This document shows, in pieces, positions 14,184-28,400 of a DNA stretch of 64,000 nucleotides; positions within the stretch are counted from its first letter, which is position 1, and each line of letters starts with the position of its first letter. Origin of the DNA: Stercorarius parasiticus (Eukaryota > Chordata > Aves > Charadriiformes > Stercorariidae); the NCBI GenBank assembly GCA_013396915.1, contig VWZL01005205.1, positions 434,001-498,000 of the forward strand. Reading direction: 5' to 3'. The position numbers and the translations under genes were made by a program. The notes under the pieces are model-generated. The model was not told where the DNA came from, searched no databases, and saw only the letters and a list, made by a program, of their open reading frames with translations.

Positions 14184-14660
14184 GATGTCAGATTAACCAG
14201 CCTATATTTACCTGGGTCTTCATCTTTGCCCTCCGTTGCCCCCCGGACCTGTCTGCGTACCCAGCACATGTTACAGGCACAGGGGCTGAGCCAGGGGGCT
14301 GCTTTAGGGGAAACAGCTGGGCTTATTTTCAGTCCCGTTACTATTCTGCCTGGGTGCTAATGGAATGGCAAATACATCATCCCACTGGCTTTAAATTGAG
14401 AAATACCCAACACCAGTACTTTTACGGTCGGCAACAGGCTGCCGCTACATTTTGAGCGCTGCTTTTGTTGCTAATAGAGTAAAGTTTCTCTTGTATCATC
14501 CTTATCTTTGTTAGTCATGCCTTTTTTAAGCTTTCCTTATCAAGATTGTATTCTCTTACATCAACTTTATGGCAGCTACCTATTTTGTCTTCCCATGTGC
14601 AATGTTATTGCTTTTTAATTGCTGCCTTCGTATCACTGTTGAGCCTCCTGGCCGTATAGC
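14184..14660 (-). mobile_element. Ancient CR1 LINE fragment, reverse-transcriptase region
   Basis: Read on the minus strand, bases near 14184-14230 encode GKDEDPGKYRLVNLTS. This corresponds to the CR1 reverse-transcriptase block with consensus-like core EDPGNYRPVSLTS. Patches further right (about 14500-14640) resemble upstream CR1 ORF2 sequence on the same strand but are heavily decayed and out of frame. This is an old, inactive piece without a recognisable 3' end, and the boundaries are approximate. The family assignment rests on the short protein block and recalled nucleotide similarity. Confidence 0.6.
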
Positions 14661-15900
14661 CAAAGATTACCACCTCTTGTAGTTTTTAACAAAAAATTAT
14701 ATTCCTTTTGTCCAGCATCTTAGAAATCTACATTTTGGGTTTCACCTTCTTATTTCTAGTCAAGTTTACCCAATTTTTCCTTCTAGTTTTAGTTTTTTTA
14801 AAGCAGGGGTAGAAATGGAAAAAACATCTACATTTATACGTGGGTAGGTGTGCCCAGATCTGTGGGTAACTCAGGACTCTGTCTGTAACCACCAACTTCC
14901 AGGACACTGATTTTTTTTTTCTAGACATTATAATACAGCTCAAAGTAACATACTCAGGATCTCATATTAGAAAGCCCTTCTAGAAATAATTTTAGGAAGT
15001 GCAGAGTGCGCAGTGTGGCTCCAGCAGTTTATCTTTTCATTACAAGGGCACTTGAGAAGTAGCTCATCTGTTTTCTGGTGGGCCCGTGCGTCCTGTTGCT
15101 GAGCTTCATCATCACGCTCACCAATACATCCCCGGTAGCCGTTTTAGTCTACAGTACTTAAAATTGCTGCTGCTTCTTCCTCTACTTACTCCGCCCTCCC
15201 TGAATAGGTAATACCCACTAATTGCCAGTCCAGTCATTTAACTCATTCTACTACATTACCGTATTCTAAAGCTTGTATCATTATTGTTTCTCAATTGTGA
15301 GACTGTGCAAATGTTCTTACTGTACAAGAATATTAGGAGAAAGAACAAGGAACTAGAAACCTCTCTGTGCTCTCTGATAATTCCGTACGGGTTATTTACA
15401 ACACTAAATTTCAGATTATATCACTTTTTTGTTACCTTTTCCTCTTCATGTGTGATGGGAGCAGGATACCCAAGAGCCATCTTCACCCTCCACTTCTGTA
15501 CCACCACTGAAGCCAGCTCCACCTCCTGAATCAAACCTGGACACACAGAAAGTTCAGAGTGGGTGCCTGGGTTAGCACAAAACCTGAATTACTAAAAGTC
15601 CATCAGATGAGCTGCCCCAGCAGGGCCTGCAGACAGGACTCAGCCCACTCAGGATGACCTCCCTCCCCCACAATAAGCTCTCCATGCCATAAACCCAAGA
15701 TGTGCAGTGAAGTACAGCCATGTCTGTCTTCATTTATTCAATGGACTGGAACAATTGCTGAGGTTTTATAAATAACTTGCCAGGGTGCCTGTAGTGTCCC
15801 ATACTGAGTAATTCAATCTGTTCTCCCCTGCTGGGTCTCTGTAACCCCCCCAGCCGTGTACCTGCAGCTTGCATTTCTGCCCTTGCAGCACCGCGCTCGG
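14661..15900. other. Intergenic, no feature recognised
   Basis: No exon or RNA gene is recognised. The left part may hold further decayed sequence of the CR1 fragment ending at 14660. The ORFs are short and unsupported. Confidence 0.5.
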
Positions 15901-18900
15901 CGGTGGCTGACCCGTAGGGCTTCCAAAATGGATGTCTCACAAAGCTCTAAGGTGTATACAACGGGTTCCTGAGAAAGCAAACACTCAGCCCCTGAAAAAG
16001 CCTCCTCTCACAGCAAAGCACAGCTCTCCACCCAGCTACAGAGAAAGGCTCCACAAACCTCAAAATCTTGTTTTATTTGACATCACTTTGCTTCAGCAGG
16101 AGGTGGGATGCCCTGAGAAGGTCTGTCCCCCAAACACTCATCCTGCCACATACCCTGGCGAGCAAACCCGACAGAGCATTGCGACCAAGTGGGCAGAGCA
16201 ATGAACCCAGGGCCGTTTCTGTTACCGTGCAGTGGACGCCCTTTTTGTTTTGGCTCTTTCTGCCCTCGGCAGCGTGCCAGGCCCCGTCCCCTCCTTCCAG
16301 CCCCACCTTGCCCCTCCCGCCCTTTGTCACCTCGATGACAAGACGTGCCAGATATGTCCCTTTCCCCCACGTACATGGCACAGCCGTGCTGCTGCCCACC
16401 TCTGTGGGCTCTCACCTCCCCTCCACCCCCAGGGGGAACTACGAACCCGGGTGGGCTCCCTCAGCCGCGGCTGCTGGCCCGCAGGGGCCATGCCGGCTGC
16501 GCACCCTGCTGCTCCCCTGCCAGCATCAGGTCCTGGCTCACCTCTCGCTTCTCCTCCCCTTCTTCCAGGTCTCCTCTGGGACCAGCGCCTCCGCCAGCAC
16601 ATTAACCCATTCCCATGGAGCAGCGAACCACCACTTCAGTCCACTCATGACTGTGGGCCCTCAGTACCAGGCAGCTCGGCTGCACGGCCTCCAGCATGGC
16701 TGCCTGCCCGTAACTGGTGTTACTGGAGTGCCCGGTGCTGCAGCAGGTGCTATAAAATGCGGAACATCCCATCCCATTGCAAATCAAGAGTAACCAACAA
16801 AGCAAAGTCCAACAATTTTCCTTAGGAAAGGAGTAAAACCAGGTGCACAAGATGAGCTGAGCTTGCAGGGCACCCTCCGGGGGCAAAAAACCCACCTGGG
16901 CTCTGCCAAGCCCCCCGGAGCACAGTGCTTCTCGGAAAGCCGCTTGGGCAAAAAGCGGGTTTTTCCAGCCAATTCTGGATTCTGACTGTGAGTCCCAAGG
17001 CCTGGCCCTCAGAGGAGCTGAACACCTGTAGTACCCTCAACCTCACCAAAGATTTGGGGGATTTAGCATCTCTGAAAAGCAAAAAAAAGCAGCTCTCCAT
17101 TCACATCATAAGATCGGCTGCCAAACCAGCAGCACTAAGCGAGGCAGCAGGAGGTAATACTCGGAAAAGTGGCCGTGGGACTGACACACACTGTGACTTA
17201 CCGTAGCACAGTGCTGCCGATCCCCTCCCACCCGGCTATTAAGCAGGGATCTGAAATCTCTCCGAGCTCATCGTGGTGGGATATTTAGGATTTGATAAAG
17301 CACCAAGTTTTAAAGCCGAATCCTTCCTTCCCTGACTAGCACATTTCAGCACAAGTCTTCCATGAGATCCACCTACCTCTGATTAGCACAGACAGCCGGC
17401 GAGAAAGGAGAAGCTGCTGGTCACCCGTTCCTAGGCTTTAATTAGCCATGTTATTCCCAAGGGATCACTGCAACAGCCAAGCACTGTTGCCGGCTGCTGC
17501 AGCCAAGAACCAATTATATCAAAGTGCCACCTCTCTCTAACAGTAGGTAAAGATGTGTAGGGGCACATTTGATGTGCAGCATTAATACATTGCTCATTCA
17601 CAAGCTTTCCCTCTTTGGAAGAATCCCAGCATTTTCTTGTTCAGCAGCTTACTTTTTTTTTTTAAACCTGTGCAGCCTCCTGCTCACAAGGCTGTAATTG
17701 CCGGGGAGTATCTTTTATCAGCAGAGGCTCCGGTCAGCCCGTTTTCTGCCGAGGCACAGTAAATTGTCAGGCTCATGGCTGCTGTGGCATCAAGCCAGAG
17801 CCATTACAGCTTTCCCTGACAAAGCAAAGTCCTTAACAGATTAAAGGTCCTAAAACAACTGAAAACTAAAATAAACCACATTTTTGTGATTCTGCGTGTT
17901 CTGTGGTAGTCTCCCCAGTTGGAAACCTCACCATCTGCAGCTACGACTCCAGCCTGGAGTCCCTGGACCTGCTCATTTCTCATCCGCCGGTGCCCGAGAA
18001 GATGATTCACAAAGCCAGTATTCCTCAAACGGACGCAGCAGCAATGGATTTGCCTTTCCCAGCCCCACCAAGACCGGGACTCTGGTCCTGGCTCCTGGTG
18101 CTGCCTGCACCACATCTCGGGGCACAAGTGTGGGACCCCGCGGCTGCCGACCAGCAATGTGACCCTCCACCAGCCGCAGAAAATGAGACTTCCACCACTC
18201 GGGCTTTAATCACGCCCGTTCATCTAGGATAAACGCATTGTCGGGCAGGTTACTTCTATTCCGTTTCTAACTCTGGCATGTGAAATGCAGCCCGGCCCCA
18301 GTGCTGGCAGTGCGGGAGATGGTCCTGAGCAACACTCTCCTGCAGACAGACGCATGGGTGAAGTGGGACATCAGGAAGAGGGAGGGAAATGGTATTACCT
18401 AGTCTAGGAGGTAGCTTTGTGCCTGGCTGCTGGAACAGCTTCCTAGATGTATTCCTGGAGCGGTGCTGGCGGGTGCCAAGCAATAAAACAGGTCCCTGAA
18501 GAGGCAGCAGGACTGCGGGCTCTGCTTGCCTAATTGCATTTGAGCACAGCTTCTGAGAAGTGCATCTTTCTGTATCCCAGGGAAGGCTGACACATTTCCC
18601 TTCGCTCGTTTGGCTGTGGCCTCCATCATAGGCCACTTCTCTACCTGAGGAAGGAAGAATTGCAGCATTTGGAAACTTTGGGGAGGGAGAAGGCTGGAAG
18701 CTGGTGGATTTACTGCCTATGGCTACAGCCCCCAACCTGCCCCTGAAGCGACAGTTCTCTCTGTGCCCCAACGTACTTGTGTGTCCCTGCTCCAAGCTCA
18801 AACACAGCTGGGGCCATGGCACTTGCAGCCAGCAGCAAGTTTACTAAGCCAAGATGCGACCGATGGCTTCTGATATGATTTTGCAGTATTAAAGAAAAGG

Positions 18901-20900
18901 CGTACGATGTGTGGCTACCCTGGCCCCTGTTCTCACGGCTCATTTGCAATGTTGGCTTTCTAAAGGCAAATAGAGCAAACTGAGCAAATCATGACAGGAT
19001 TATGCATATCTATCTGCACGATATTAGTATTTCTGGGACCTGTTATTTAGCATAGTCCAGTATCCACCCTTTTACACTCTGGAGGCCCCAGCCCCTTCTC
19101 TGACAGCTCAGATGCTGGAACGTTTGAGTGAGCCCTCCAGCAGGCACAGCCTCCCTCTAATATTTAATGACGAAGACAACCACATTTGGAAATTCCAGTC
19201 TCTAAGCTCTTAACATGAGGAGCTTTTCCCTGCAAATCCGGATTTCAAAATTAGAACTACCCCTCCTGGGCTTTGAATATTCACCCCAAATTCAGAACAG
19301 CCCAAAATCTTCTGCAAGGGTGTCCAACCTGCCCGGCGCGGAGCGCCCACGGCTTGTGCTCCAAACCCAGCACAGAAACACTCAAGGGAAAAGCAGGAGC
19401 AGAACCATGAACAGGCTACAGAACACAAATAAGAACCAGGTGCCAGCACTGTGTGTACCAGCGCACAACGTGATCCTTTTCCTGCTGCCACCCAGCACAC
19501 ACTGAAGCTCACCCCGCGCTCCCTTTGGAAAGCCGCGACTCCACTTGCCCCCCTGCACAAAGAGGGAGAATGACAAATCTGCCAACGATAACTAGAGCAA
19601 GGACAAGTGGGCAAGAGAAAAAAAAATGACGACAGCGAGTTGATACCAAGGCCGTACGCATGTACGTGGCCTTGTTTCTGCCCCAGCAGTTGCTTACAGC
19701 CCTGCTGGTGCTGCTGCGTCGCGCTGCTGACACTCTCGGCACGCTCCTTAGCATTTGGCAGCCCGAGCATCACTTTGCCTGTGATTGAGCAGAGGGATGA
19801 GCTGCTTTTCAAGCTGGCTCAGGCTCTCTGCTGGGAGCTCCTCGCAAGGCACAGCCACACCTCACCCGTCAGAGAATGGTTCCAGCCCAGCGGCATTCCC
19901 AGCTTCCCAGAAAGTGCAAAAGCCTGAGAGGGACCTCACTATGCAAATCGCAGCAGCCCCTTCACTCTGTGCAGCCGTGGAGGACGCTGCCAGTCAGGGA
20001 GATGAGCCAGGGGAGCAGGAACGCAACGCGAGCGTGTCTCAGCCGCAGACAAGGCTTCGCCTGCCTCAGCACCAGAGTGCTCACACAGAATGAGCATGTG
20101 ACAGCGTCTGAATTTACCACATCATCTCTCTGTTACTGATCTACCCGATTTCCTTAAGAAATCTGCCCATTGGTGTCACCCTAAAAGTGAGCTAATTCCT
20201 CTGTACCGCTGCCTCAGATTTTAGCTGGCAAGCTACCGCACAAAACCCGCCTGCGCCAGGAGCAGCTGCTCCCTGCACTTTTGCCCTCATTAAGTATCAC
20301 CCTTTTGATGCTCCAGGGCAGCAGTAAACACTATTACTGGGCGGCATTGTGTAGCGCTGGCTTCATCGCTGAAGGTTGGGTTACTTTTATACTTTCGTCA
20401 CCGAACTACTGGAGTGAAGATTAGTCAATGGAGTAATTGCAGAACTCTGAAATCTGTCTGGCTAACCTCTGTTGTGGGCTTCACAGTCACGCAGCAAATC
20501 CAGCAGACTCCCACAGCGAGACGCTACCAACACAATGTCACAAAGGAAAAGCCATTAGTGAGCAATTACATTTCAGCAGGATTTCCCCTCTCCACCGCAG
20601 CCTAATGAGGATAACCAATTCAAGAGGAACTGCTGCAAGGATGAATGAATAATGAGAGAAAGAGGATGGGAGTTCCTGCAATCCGGGCAGAATAAGAAAC
20701 GAGCCCGTGAAGGAAGAGAAAATCACATATGCTGGAGCTCTGCTCCAAGCAACAGACAGACGTGGATGCTCGCTCACAGTTACAGGAGGCACCAACTGGT
20801 TTCAAAAGCATCACAGAGGCCCAGGGCCAAGACAACAGTCACTGCAGCCAGAGGACATGCGCACCATTGCTCCAGAAGCTAATTCAATTTTTGGGAAATA
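15901..20900. other. GC-richer intergenic block with many overlapping ORFs
   Basis: Base composition is visibly richer in G and C than the surrounding DNA, and stop codons are rarer in all frames. This yields overlapping open frames up to 241 codons (16068-16793, +), 200 codons (19210-19812, -) and 188 codons (18256-18822, -). None contains a domain or motif I recognise. The predicted proteins are rich in Pro, Ser, Ala and Cys in a way typical of chance translation, and frames on opposite strands compete for the same bases. I treat this as non-coding, possibly hosting an unannotated non-coding transcript. Confidence 0.5.
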
Positions 20901-23900
20901 CTTCTGACTATCAACAACGGGTCACTGCAACAAAACACCGTTCTTACAAAAGGGTTAGTACCTCTGTATCACCCACTAGTTCCTGGCATAATGGCGCGCA
21001 CCATAAAAAAATTAATGCTCCCTTGAAATAAGAACATCCTAGAAGTCAAGTTTACCTGAGCAGCTTATTTTTTGTTTAACCTAGGAGCTCAGCTAAAATT
21101 AGGATATCTTTTCTTTACAGTAATAAAAACGCAAGTGGAAAAAAAAATATAAATGCTACCTTCTGTTTAATGGGAGAATGCAACTCTACAGATTCTGCCA
21201 TTTGAAGAAATCTTTGCCATCGTGGCCATCCTCTGATGGCAATGCAGGAGACGGCGAGCTCCGGTACAGGAGTTAGGTGTTACAGCACAACTTCCTCCCC
21301 CTCCTACAGGCCACTATGGCAAGATAACGCAGCTGAGTGCAAGGCATTTCTTCCCTGAATGGAGAAATACCCAATTACACTTACCTGCAATGGACAGACT
21401 TTGCCTGAAACTGTTAGCATTGCAAGTAAAAACCAGCCAGAGAAAAGATCAGCAGACAGCACGCAGGTATTCAAAGGCCCAGCACTTTTTCCTGTGTTTC
21501 AGCTGCTTTGTGTCTCGCTGCACAGTCCTTGTCTGCTGGCCGGGAGCCTGGCTCTGCCCCACAGGGCTGGGGGGGCCCTGAGCTTGCCCCCACCTTGCCC
21601 CTCGCTCGGCATCACCCACCGCACTGGGATCGCAGCTGCAAGGGGCAGCAACCGCCTCCCATCACATCCACCTGCCTCCTTTCACCAGGACTTAGCGCCT
21701 CAGTCGCAGCTATGGAACAGAGCCATCAGGGCATCTTTGCATCTATCTCTACAACGTACACGTAAATCTTTTCTTGTTAATTACACAAGAAAAAGAAAAA
21801 TTTTTTCTTATTGCTTGTGGGAAGCATCCGGCTGGTTGAGCATGACTTGGTATCTTTTAGCCACTGTGGTAAAAGGTAAGGGTGGATAGAGACTTGTCCA
21901 GGTGATAGAATTACAGCAGTGGACTAATAACCTCAGTTTAATCTTTTGTTTAATTCAGAAAAAAAAAGTTAACATAAATCAAAGGCTTTTGGGTCAAGGA
22001 CTGATAAGGAAGTTATGACATCAAAACATTATTCAACACTATTTCCCTTTAAAAGAGCACTGAAAAAAATCAAGGCTTTATTTGAATAAATGTTACACAA
22101 CATTCTTTATCATTTACTTCCCAGCAAACCTTAAAGGGTGAATCATATTTTCCTCATTCAAGTCTACAAAATGAAAGAGGCATAGTGACCATTCAATATA
22201 CAGACAAGAATGTAGCACGGAGCAAAGCTTAAATATTAAGCAACTAAAGCAAAAAAGTGAAAAGCAATACATTACTGTAATTCTCTATCATTAGAATATC
22301 CCTGACAATTTCATTTCAAAATGAAAATCTGGTTTCAAACAGAATGGCTGCAATACTTTCTGTGAAAACAAACACAAATACAGTTAGCTACCTTGTCTGT
22401 TTTTATGCTATTTGCTTATATACCCATATTCTCCAATGCAGAGACCTGCATCTCTCTTAAGCGTATTTTTTTATATTTCAGCTGCTGTGCAGACGTGCTC
22501 GGGAAGGTGAGGAAATAAGAGCACTGGCTGAGAGTCGGATGTCACACAGGCAGGCACTACTGGCTTCTACTTACAACATCAATCAGTTTTCAATCCCATG
22601 TGCAATAACCCTGCTATTACAGTCCGGGGCCTTTTTCCTGAGCAGAAACTGTTTTGTGCCATGTTGTTTGGTGGTTATTTTCTGTTTGGTTTTTTTTGGG
22701 GGGGGAGTGGGGTGGGGGTGTGTTAAAAATGTAATTTACTAGGCCAAGACCTTCATTCTTTGTCAATACAATCACGGTTTGGTCTCCGGAGGTGAAAGGC
22801 TAGCACATACACCACATCAAATCGCTTCCCCTATCCTCAAATCGGATGTCTTAATTTTTCTGATTTGTAGTCAAATCTCAGGCCACGAACAGGACCAAAC
22901 TGCTGATCCTCTTCAACTGGTGAAAAGGAAAAGCACTGTAGAAGAGATATTAATCTCAAATTAAAAAAAAAAAAAAGTAGTTTATTATCAAAAATGGTAC
23001 AATTTGAATTTACTGTATAGCACTATACAGCTGTTTTTTAATAAGTAGGCAGTAAATATTCAATTTCTGGCTTGTAAATAAAGAATTTACCTCTGAAAAA
23101 TAGAAACTGAACCAACATGAAGCACGAACGGCCTCCGTATGTGTGTATTGCTGATGCACCTATCCTGGATGTGGACGCCCGTCCCAGCCTCTCACTTCCC
23201 CCCTCTCCGATTGTTTCACAAGTTTTGTTTCACCTGTTGCCAATATCAAAGCCAAACGATAGAGTTGTCCTAACTTCAAATTCTATGTGATTAATTCAGG
23301 CTCCATACACAAAGGCTGTGAAACTGCCTTTGTGCTGGTACAGACACCTCTCAGAAAGGTATCTCTGTTTTTAAATGATCCAGACAAAAGACACCCTATT
23401 TTCTCCAATTGAAACAGGATATTAGTACGGAGGAAAAGAGTTTACCACAAGTCTTTTCACTTCTATAAGAAACAAAAATTTGACTTTTAGTAGAATATGT
23501 GCACCTTTTCATTTCTTCAAAACAAATATTTATTTTCCCAGGTTATAAAATAAATCCCCTGCTAAGAACTTTGTAAGAAATGATACTGCTGAGAAAGTGT
23601 GCACACAATGTCAATAACCAGTGACACATAAATTATTATTTAATAACTAATATTTCAGCAGCGTGTCCAGCATTCACAAGCTCCACTGAAATAAGCCTTA
23701 CCGAACACCTTTGAGGGAGGGGAATAAAATGGATAAAACCCACTGGGTTTCTTTTTTTGATTCACAGCTATTCAAAGAAGTCAATGCAACTCAGATCAAC
23801 AACCATCAGAAACACTAATAAAACCTTTGCTCTACTAGTTACCTATCTGAAAAATATTTATGTCAAAAGGAAAAATTAACCCATAATTTGAAATAGAAAT

Positions 23901-25382
23901 GCCATTCCATTTAATCACTCTCCATTCATGATTCCCATCTTTTTATAGTATTATAAGCAAAATGCTGCTCTCTGCGTTGTAGCCCTCCTTAACGTTATTC
24001 CACAATCCTCGATTCCCTAAGTGTTACAATAGCATAAATAAAATGCAACCATATTCACACAGAAGGAGCTTTCCCATAATACAGAGATACATGGAGTTTG
24101 TAGTCACTGTCCTTTCCATCACCTCTATGGGAAACATTGGTCTCATATAGCAGGACTGTTCATATTTTACAATACAATTGGTTTTGGACATGCTTTTGAT
24201 CACAGATCACAGCTCTGCTAACACCTGCACTAAATACTAACTAAGCCTCATAGAATGGAAAATTGCAATGCTAAAGTTAAGAATTAAAATAAAAATTCAA
24301 AAGTTACAGTCAGCTTCCCAGGCAATTGGCTCCGTCACTGGCACCTATCAAAACATACAAATGTGACTGTCACATTACAAAAAAACCCAGTTATTTGCAG
24401 TGATTCTTCATACTAATAATTCAAGTGGTTCCTTGCATGTAAGTGTCATATAGTCTTCAATAATTTCATGCGTCATTTATTGCAAAAAAGTTTTATAAAA
24501 TATTTCCTAACATCTTTTTAAATTTTAAAGAAAATGTACATTAGGTACAGGTGCCCTAACAGGGTGCGAGGGGGAGCTTTAACATATTTACCCCCTTTCC
24601 CCTTCAAAAAATGTTTACTACTTGGTGAAGATTTCAGAGGAAAAATGGGACAATTCAGTCTCAGATTTCTTTCAGTCCTGATGAGCTGGTGCTCTTCGTG
24701 GCAGTGTAGTGAGGTTCCATAAAAACAGCAGTTGACTAGTGTCTCTGAGCTGAAAAGGGGAGAGAAAGGGAAAATGGTTAAATGCCTTCCAGTATATATT
24801 GCAAAAGTAGGTAAGCAAAATCTGAGGTGGCCAGAAAAGTTACCAGTTCACCTGCTTTGTGCATTGTGCGGAGAAGACCAAAAAAAATATATTTACATTA
24901 TCACAAGACATACACAAGTGAACAAACTCCTCAGTTGACTGGAGTTTTAAGAGAAGGTACCGTACCAATCCATGTTATATCTCACCCCGTTTCAGCATCC
25001 AGAGAGAATTTAAATTTTTAAGACATTTAAAGATAGCTAACAAAGGAGGGAGATTAATATACAAAGTCTGTACAATGATGTGTCATTCACAGTACAAAGC
25101 TAAGTCTGACACTGTAACGCCATTCCAAATGCAAGACCGAAGCGTGCATGGTAGCACTGAAGCATAAAGCTGCTAATCGTGTTTCTTTTCCATTATTGCT
25201 TACGTTTTCCCATTTGCTCCACAGAACTGGAATAAAACAATGATAAAGCAGATAGAAGCAGTCCAAGCAACAATGGCATGAGGCCACCACCCGTCAGTAA
25301 CCCACCCTTTGGGGCAGTGCAGAACCAGCACAGTCTGCACTGACCTGCCTCTGGAGTAGCCTGGAGAATTCTGGAGTAACCC
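20901..25382. other. Intergenic, AT-rich, no gene recognised
   Basis: The sequence is mostly AT-rich, with short A and T runs and one strong G-run motif at 22698-22719. No coding exon, structural RNA or recent transposon is recognised. Confidence 0.55.
22698..22719 (+). other. Potential G-quadruplex motif
   Basis: After a run of T come G8, AGT, G4, T, G5. Four or more G-tracts of at least three bases separated by short loops fit the G-quadruplex pattern, since the G8 can supply two tracts. Confidence 0.6.
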
Positions 25383-25430
25383 AAGTTGGAGGAGACCTCT
25401 GGACAACATCTGCTCCAACCCCTTTGCTCA
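25383..25430 (-). mobile_element. CR1 3' end fragment
   Basis: The plus strand reads aagttggaggagacctctgg, then catctgctccaacccc and tgctca. This is the reverse complement of the conserved CR1 3' region (ggttggaag, gacctctgga, ccaacccc). It is only about 50 bases long and diverged. Confidence 0.65.
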
Positions 25431-28400
25431 GAAAACACACAGGAGAATACAAAAGGTTCTAACAGGACCAGACCAGTCTTGTTGATTCCTTTTACCATTC
25501 TGTTGAGCTTTTGACTGCTAGGATTATTTGAGAGGTACGTATACATCTTCCAGTACTGACAACAGCATTGGGAATAACACAACTGAATTTTAAAGAGAGA
25601 CTCATAGCATGGCAGGAAAATTCTAAAGTCCTTTCTAAACAGACAATTCTTCTGAATAATACCCAAAATAATATGAAAAAAATATGAAGTAGGAAAGAGG
25701 AATTTGTGAAAACGGTCCAACCACAAGAGGAGGCAGGGAAGACAAAGGGGATAACTATGGAATTGCTCAGCTGCTCACTGTGCCACAAAAGGCCAACATA
25801 AAACACAGAAAAAAAATTCATTTTATATCCTATACAATGCAGTAGAATTAAAATAGGAATGAAATTTTGGGAAAGCTGAAACAGAAGGAACGAGGACTAA
25901 TTATGAAATTTAACAGATCCAGGCAAAGATGCACTGAGCTGCTACGTGCTGACAGTAGACAAGCGGGCATTCATTCCAACACCCAATGGCTCTGCATTTG
26001 GATATGATACTCAGAATTGATATATAATTAAACCTATTTTAGCTATGGTCCACTCCGAGATGCATGACACAAACCTGCAGAGCCTCTACAAAGAGGAGGA
26101 TACTACACAAAGCTCCACTGTATTCAATAGTACTTACTGTTGGTGCAGGTAACTAAACACCACAGTATTCCAGGCTGCAAAACAACCAATATTGGGTATT
26201 AAAGCATGCAACCAGTAAGAAATTCTCCAAAATAAGATTTATATTAAATTAGCATCATGTATCCATGAAGTCTTGCAAAGAGAAGCTTTTATAGTATGTC
26301 AGAGAACCAAACTCTACTCAGAAACACCAAAAATCCTACAAAGAGTTGGATGACAGTTCAGCCAGTATGTCCACACTTCCAAATCCAAGCCTCAATGACG
26401 CTATTACTAGCCAGCAAACTTCTGTGATCTACAGAGGAACAAACAAGAGAAGAATTTGGTTCAGCTATCTGAGCATGCACGCAACGATTAGGTCTAAGGA
26501 AATGACCAGTTGACTACAACATGGGGTTCCCTCGTTCTAATGGCAGGCAGTTTTACTTTTCACACCCCACCTACGCACTTAGCAATCAATGCAGTTGCAG
26601 TGATTTTCAGAATCAGTTCTCGGCAAAGTCTGTTCATTACACACCAGGCACTCCTGTTCCTGCCCAACTCAGGTCCTACAGCTCTCTCATACTCTTCCTT
26701 TCTTACTATTGAGAGACTCCAGAGCACGCCCAGCAAGCACCAGGAGCTTCGCTTCTCCCACTGACAGTTACACACCATCCCTAGTGACTCCAGAAACATC
26801 CCTAGTCTTATCCTCTAGTATAGTCCTGTCTTCTGGTTTACCAGCAGCAAATCTCAGTTTATAAAAAATGAAACCATGCCTATCGAATATCTAATCCCAG
26901 ACCTAATGCAATGATACAGTACTGGATCAAACTTTTTAATGTTAATAAAGTAAAAGGCATGACTTCTTCAAGCTCCTTTTACAGGAACTGTAAGCTCTCC
27001 TCACTGCCCTATTTCCTCTCCGTGACAAAAAAAGACATGAGACATGCATACACCCACGATGGATCTAAGCAGTAAATACATATTTGGGCTAGAATTCCCA
27101 GTAATGTTCACTATCTGCTTGGCTTTAAACATGTGCTTTAAATTTCCTTATGAACTTAGGCACACGCTGAAAGTTAAGCATGCTTGTTAAATGTTACTGT
27201 CTCAGATCAGGGCTTTGGAAAGGAAAAAAAACCAAAACAAAACAATGAACAAAGATCTTCATTTTCCTAGAAGAATGGCTCCCTAACGCTGGTCCATATG
27301 TCATCTATAGTTTCTCATCGAGATTACCTGCCTGTGTTTTTAATTCTTTCCCTTGTTTTAGGTACTAAACTTCTTTTAAAAGGACTAAAATGTTACTAAA
27401 TTCTCTCCTGATTTTACATTTACACATCAGCAAAGGCAGGAAACCGTGCCTACAATCACAGGCAGCAGACGAACTGCCCACAAAGTAGATCCTACTAAGA
27501 TGTGATCCACACAGCAAAAATGTTTGATGATTGCTGGTTTAAGAGGCAAAAATCTTTATTTTTAAATTTACTTTTTTTTTTTTAACCTGTCAAGTTATTT
27601 AATCTGATCGTGTAATGCAAATTTCAAGAAGCAAGCCCAAAGAGAAACTTAGTGTGGATCTTTTCAATAAAATATTTATCAATCCTGATATCAGGTTAGG
27701 TCAGGGAGAATAGCTGTTTCTGAAGCATTCAAATAGAAGAGGGAAATAAAATAACAGGTAGCTCATTACCTCTGTCCTAACCTGCTTTGCATATGATTAG
27801 TTGATGACATAGTGCACCCTTCACTTAAGGCAGGGCTTAAACCAGACAGACCTGCCAATTTCACTGATAACTTCAGTGCCCCCAGCCTGAATCCACAGTG
27901 GTCTGTCAGACACTGTAAGGGAGCAGCAGGACTCCTCAGTCTGATGTAAAATGCTGCCATTTGTTGAGACCTATGGTAGAAAAAATCCAGTTAACACGAG
28001 TAAAGCACTGATGATGGTTTAAAAAGAAAACAATTAGCCTCCTCGCCTGCCTGAATTCTTACCAGGTGTACCACTTTTGCTTTCCAGACAACAGCATACT
28101 GGGAAAAAACGCTAAACACCCACAGAAAGATCAGATACCAACTTTTTTGACCTTAAACTGGACTTTACCAGCAGAGTTAAAGGGAAATTACACATTGTTT
28201 AGCAAACAAACTAGCAGATGGCAAAACAAAGTATCTACATATACAAACATCTATGCAGACACTACTGCCCACTGAAGAACTTGGTGCTCGAAGCCAGTGA
28301 TGCGATGAAATTTTGCTGGACAAAGTAACTAGCTAGAATAAGTGGAAACTGAAGGAATGGATTCTAATTCATGCTGACCATGACCTTTCCGTATTTTAGA

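Noticed and set aside
16068..16793. 241-codon plus-strand open frame
   Set aside because: There is no recognisable domain, its composition is biased by high GC, competing frames lie on the other strand, and no splice or promoter context supports it.
18256..18822. 188-codon minus-strand open frame
   Set aside because: The translation looks like random GC-rich sequence, and no homology or gene structure was recognised.
19210..19812. 200-codon minus-strand open frame
   Set aside because: It is cysteine- and serine-rich with no family motif and overlaps equally open plus-strand frames.
25193..25726. 177-codon minus-strand open frame with a hydrophobic C-terminal stretch
   Set aside because: Part of it is translated CR1 sequence (25383-25430), and the rest shows no conserved domain.
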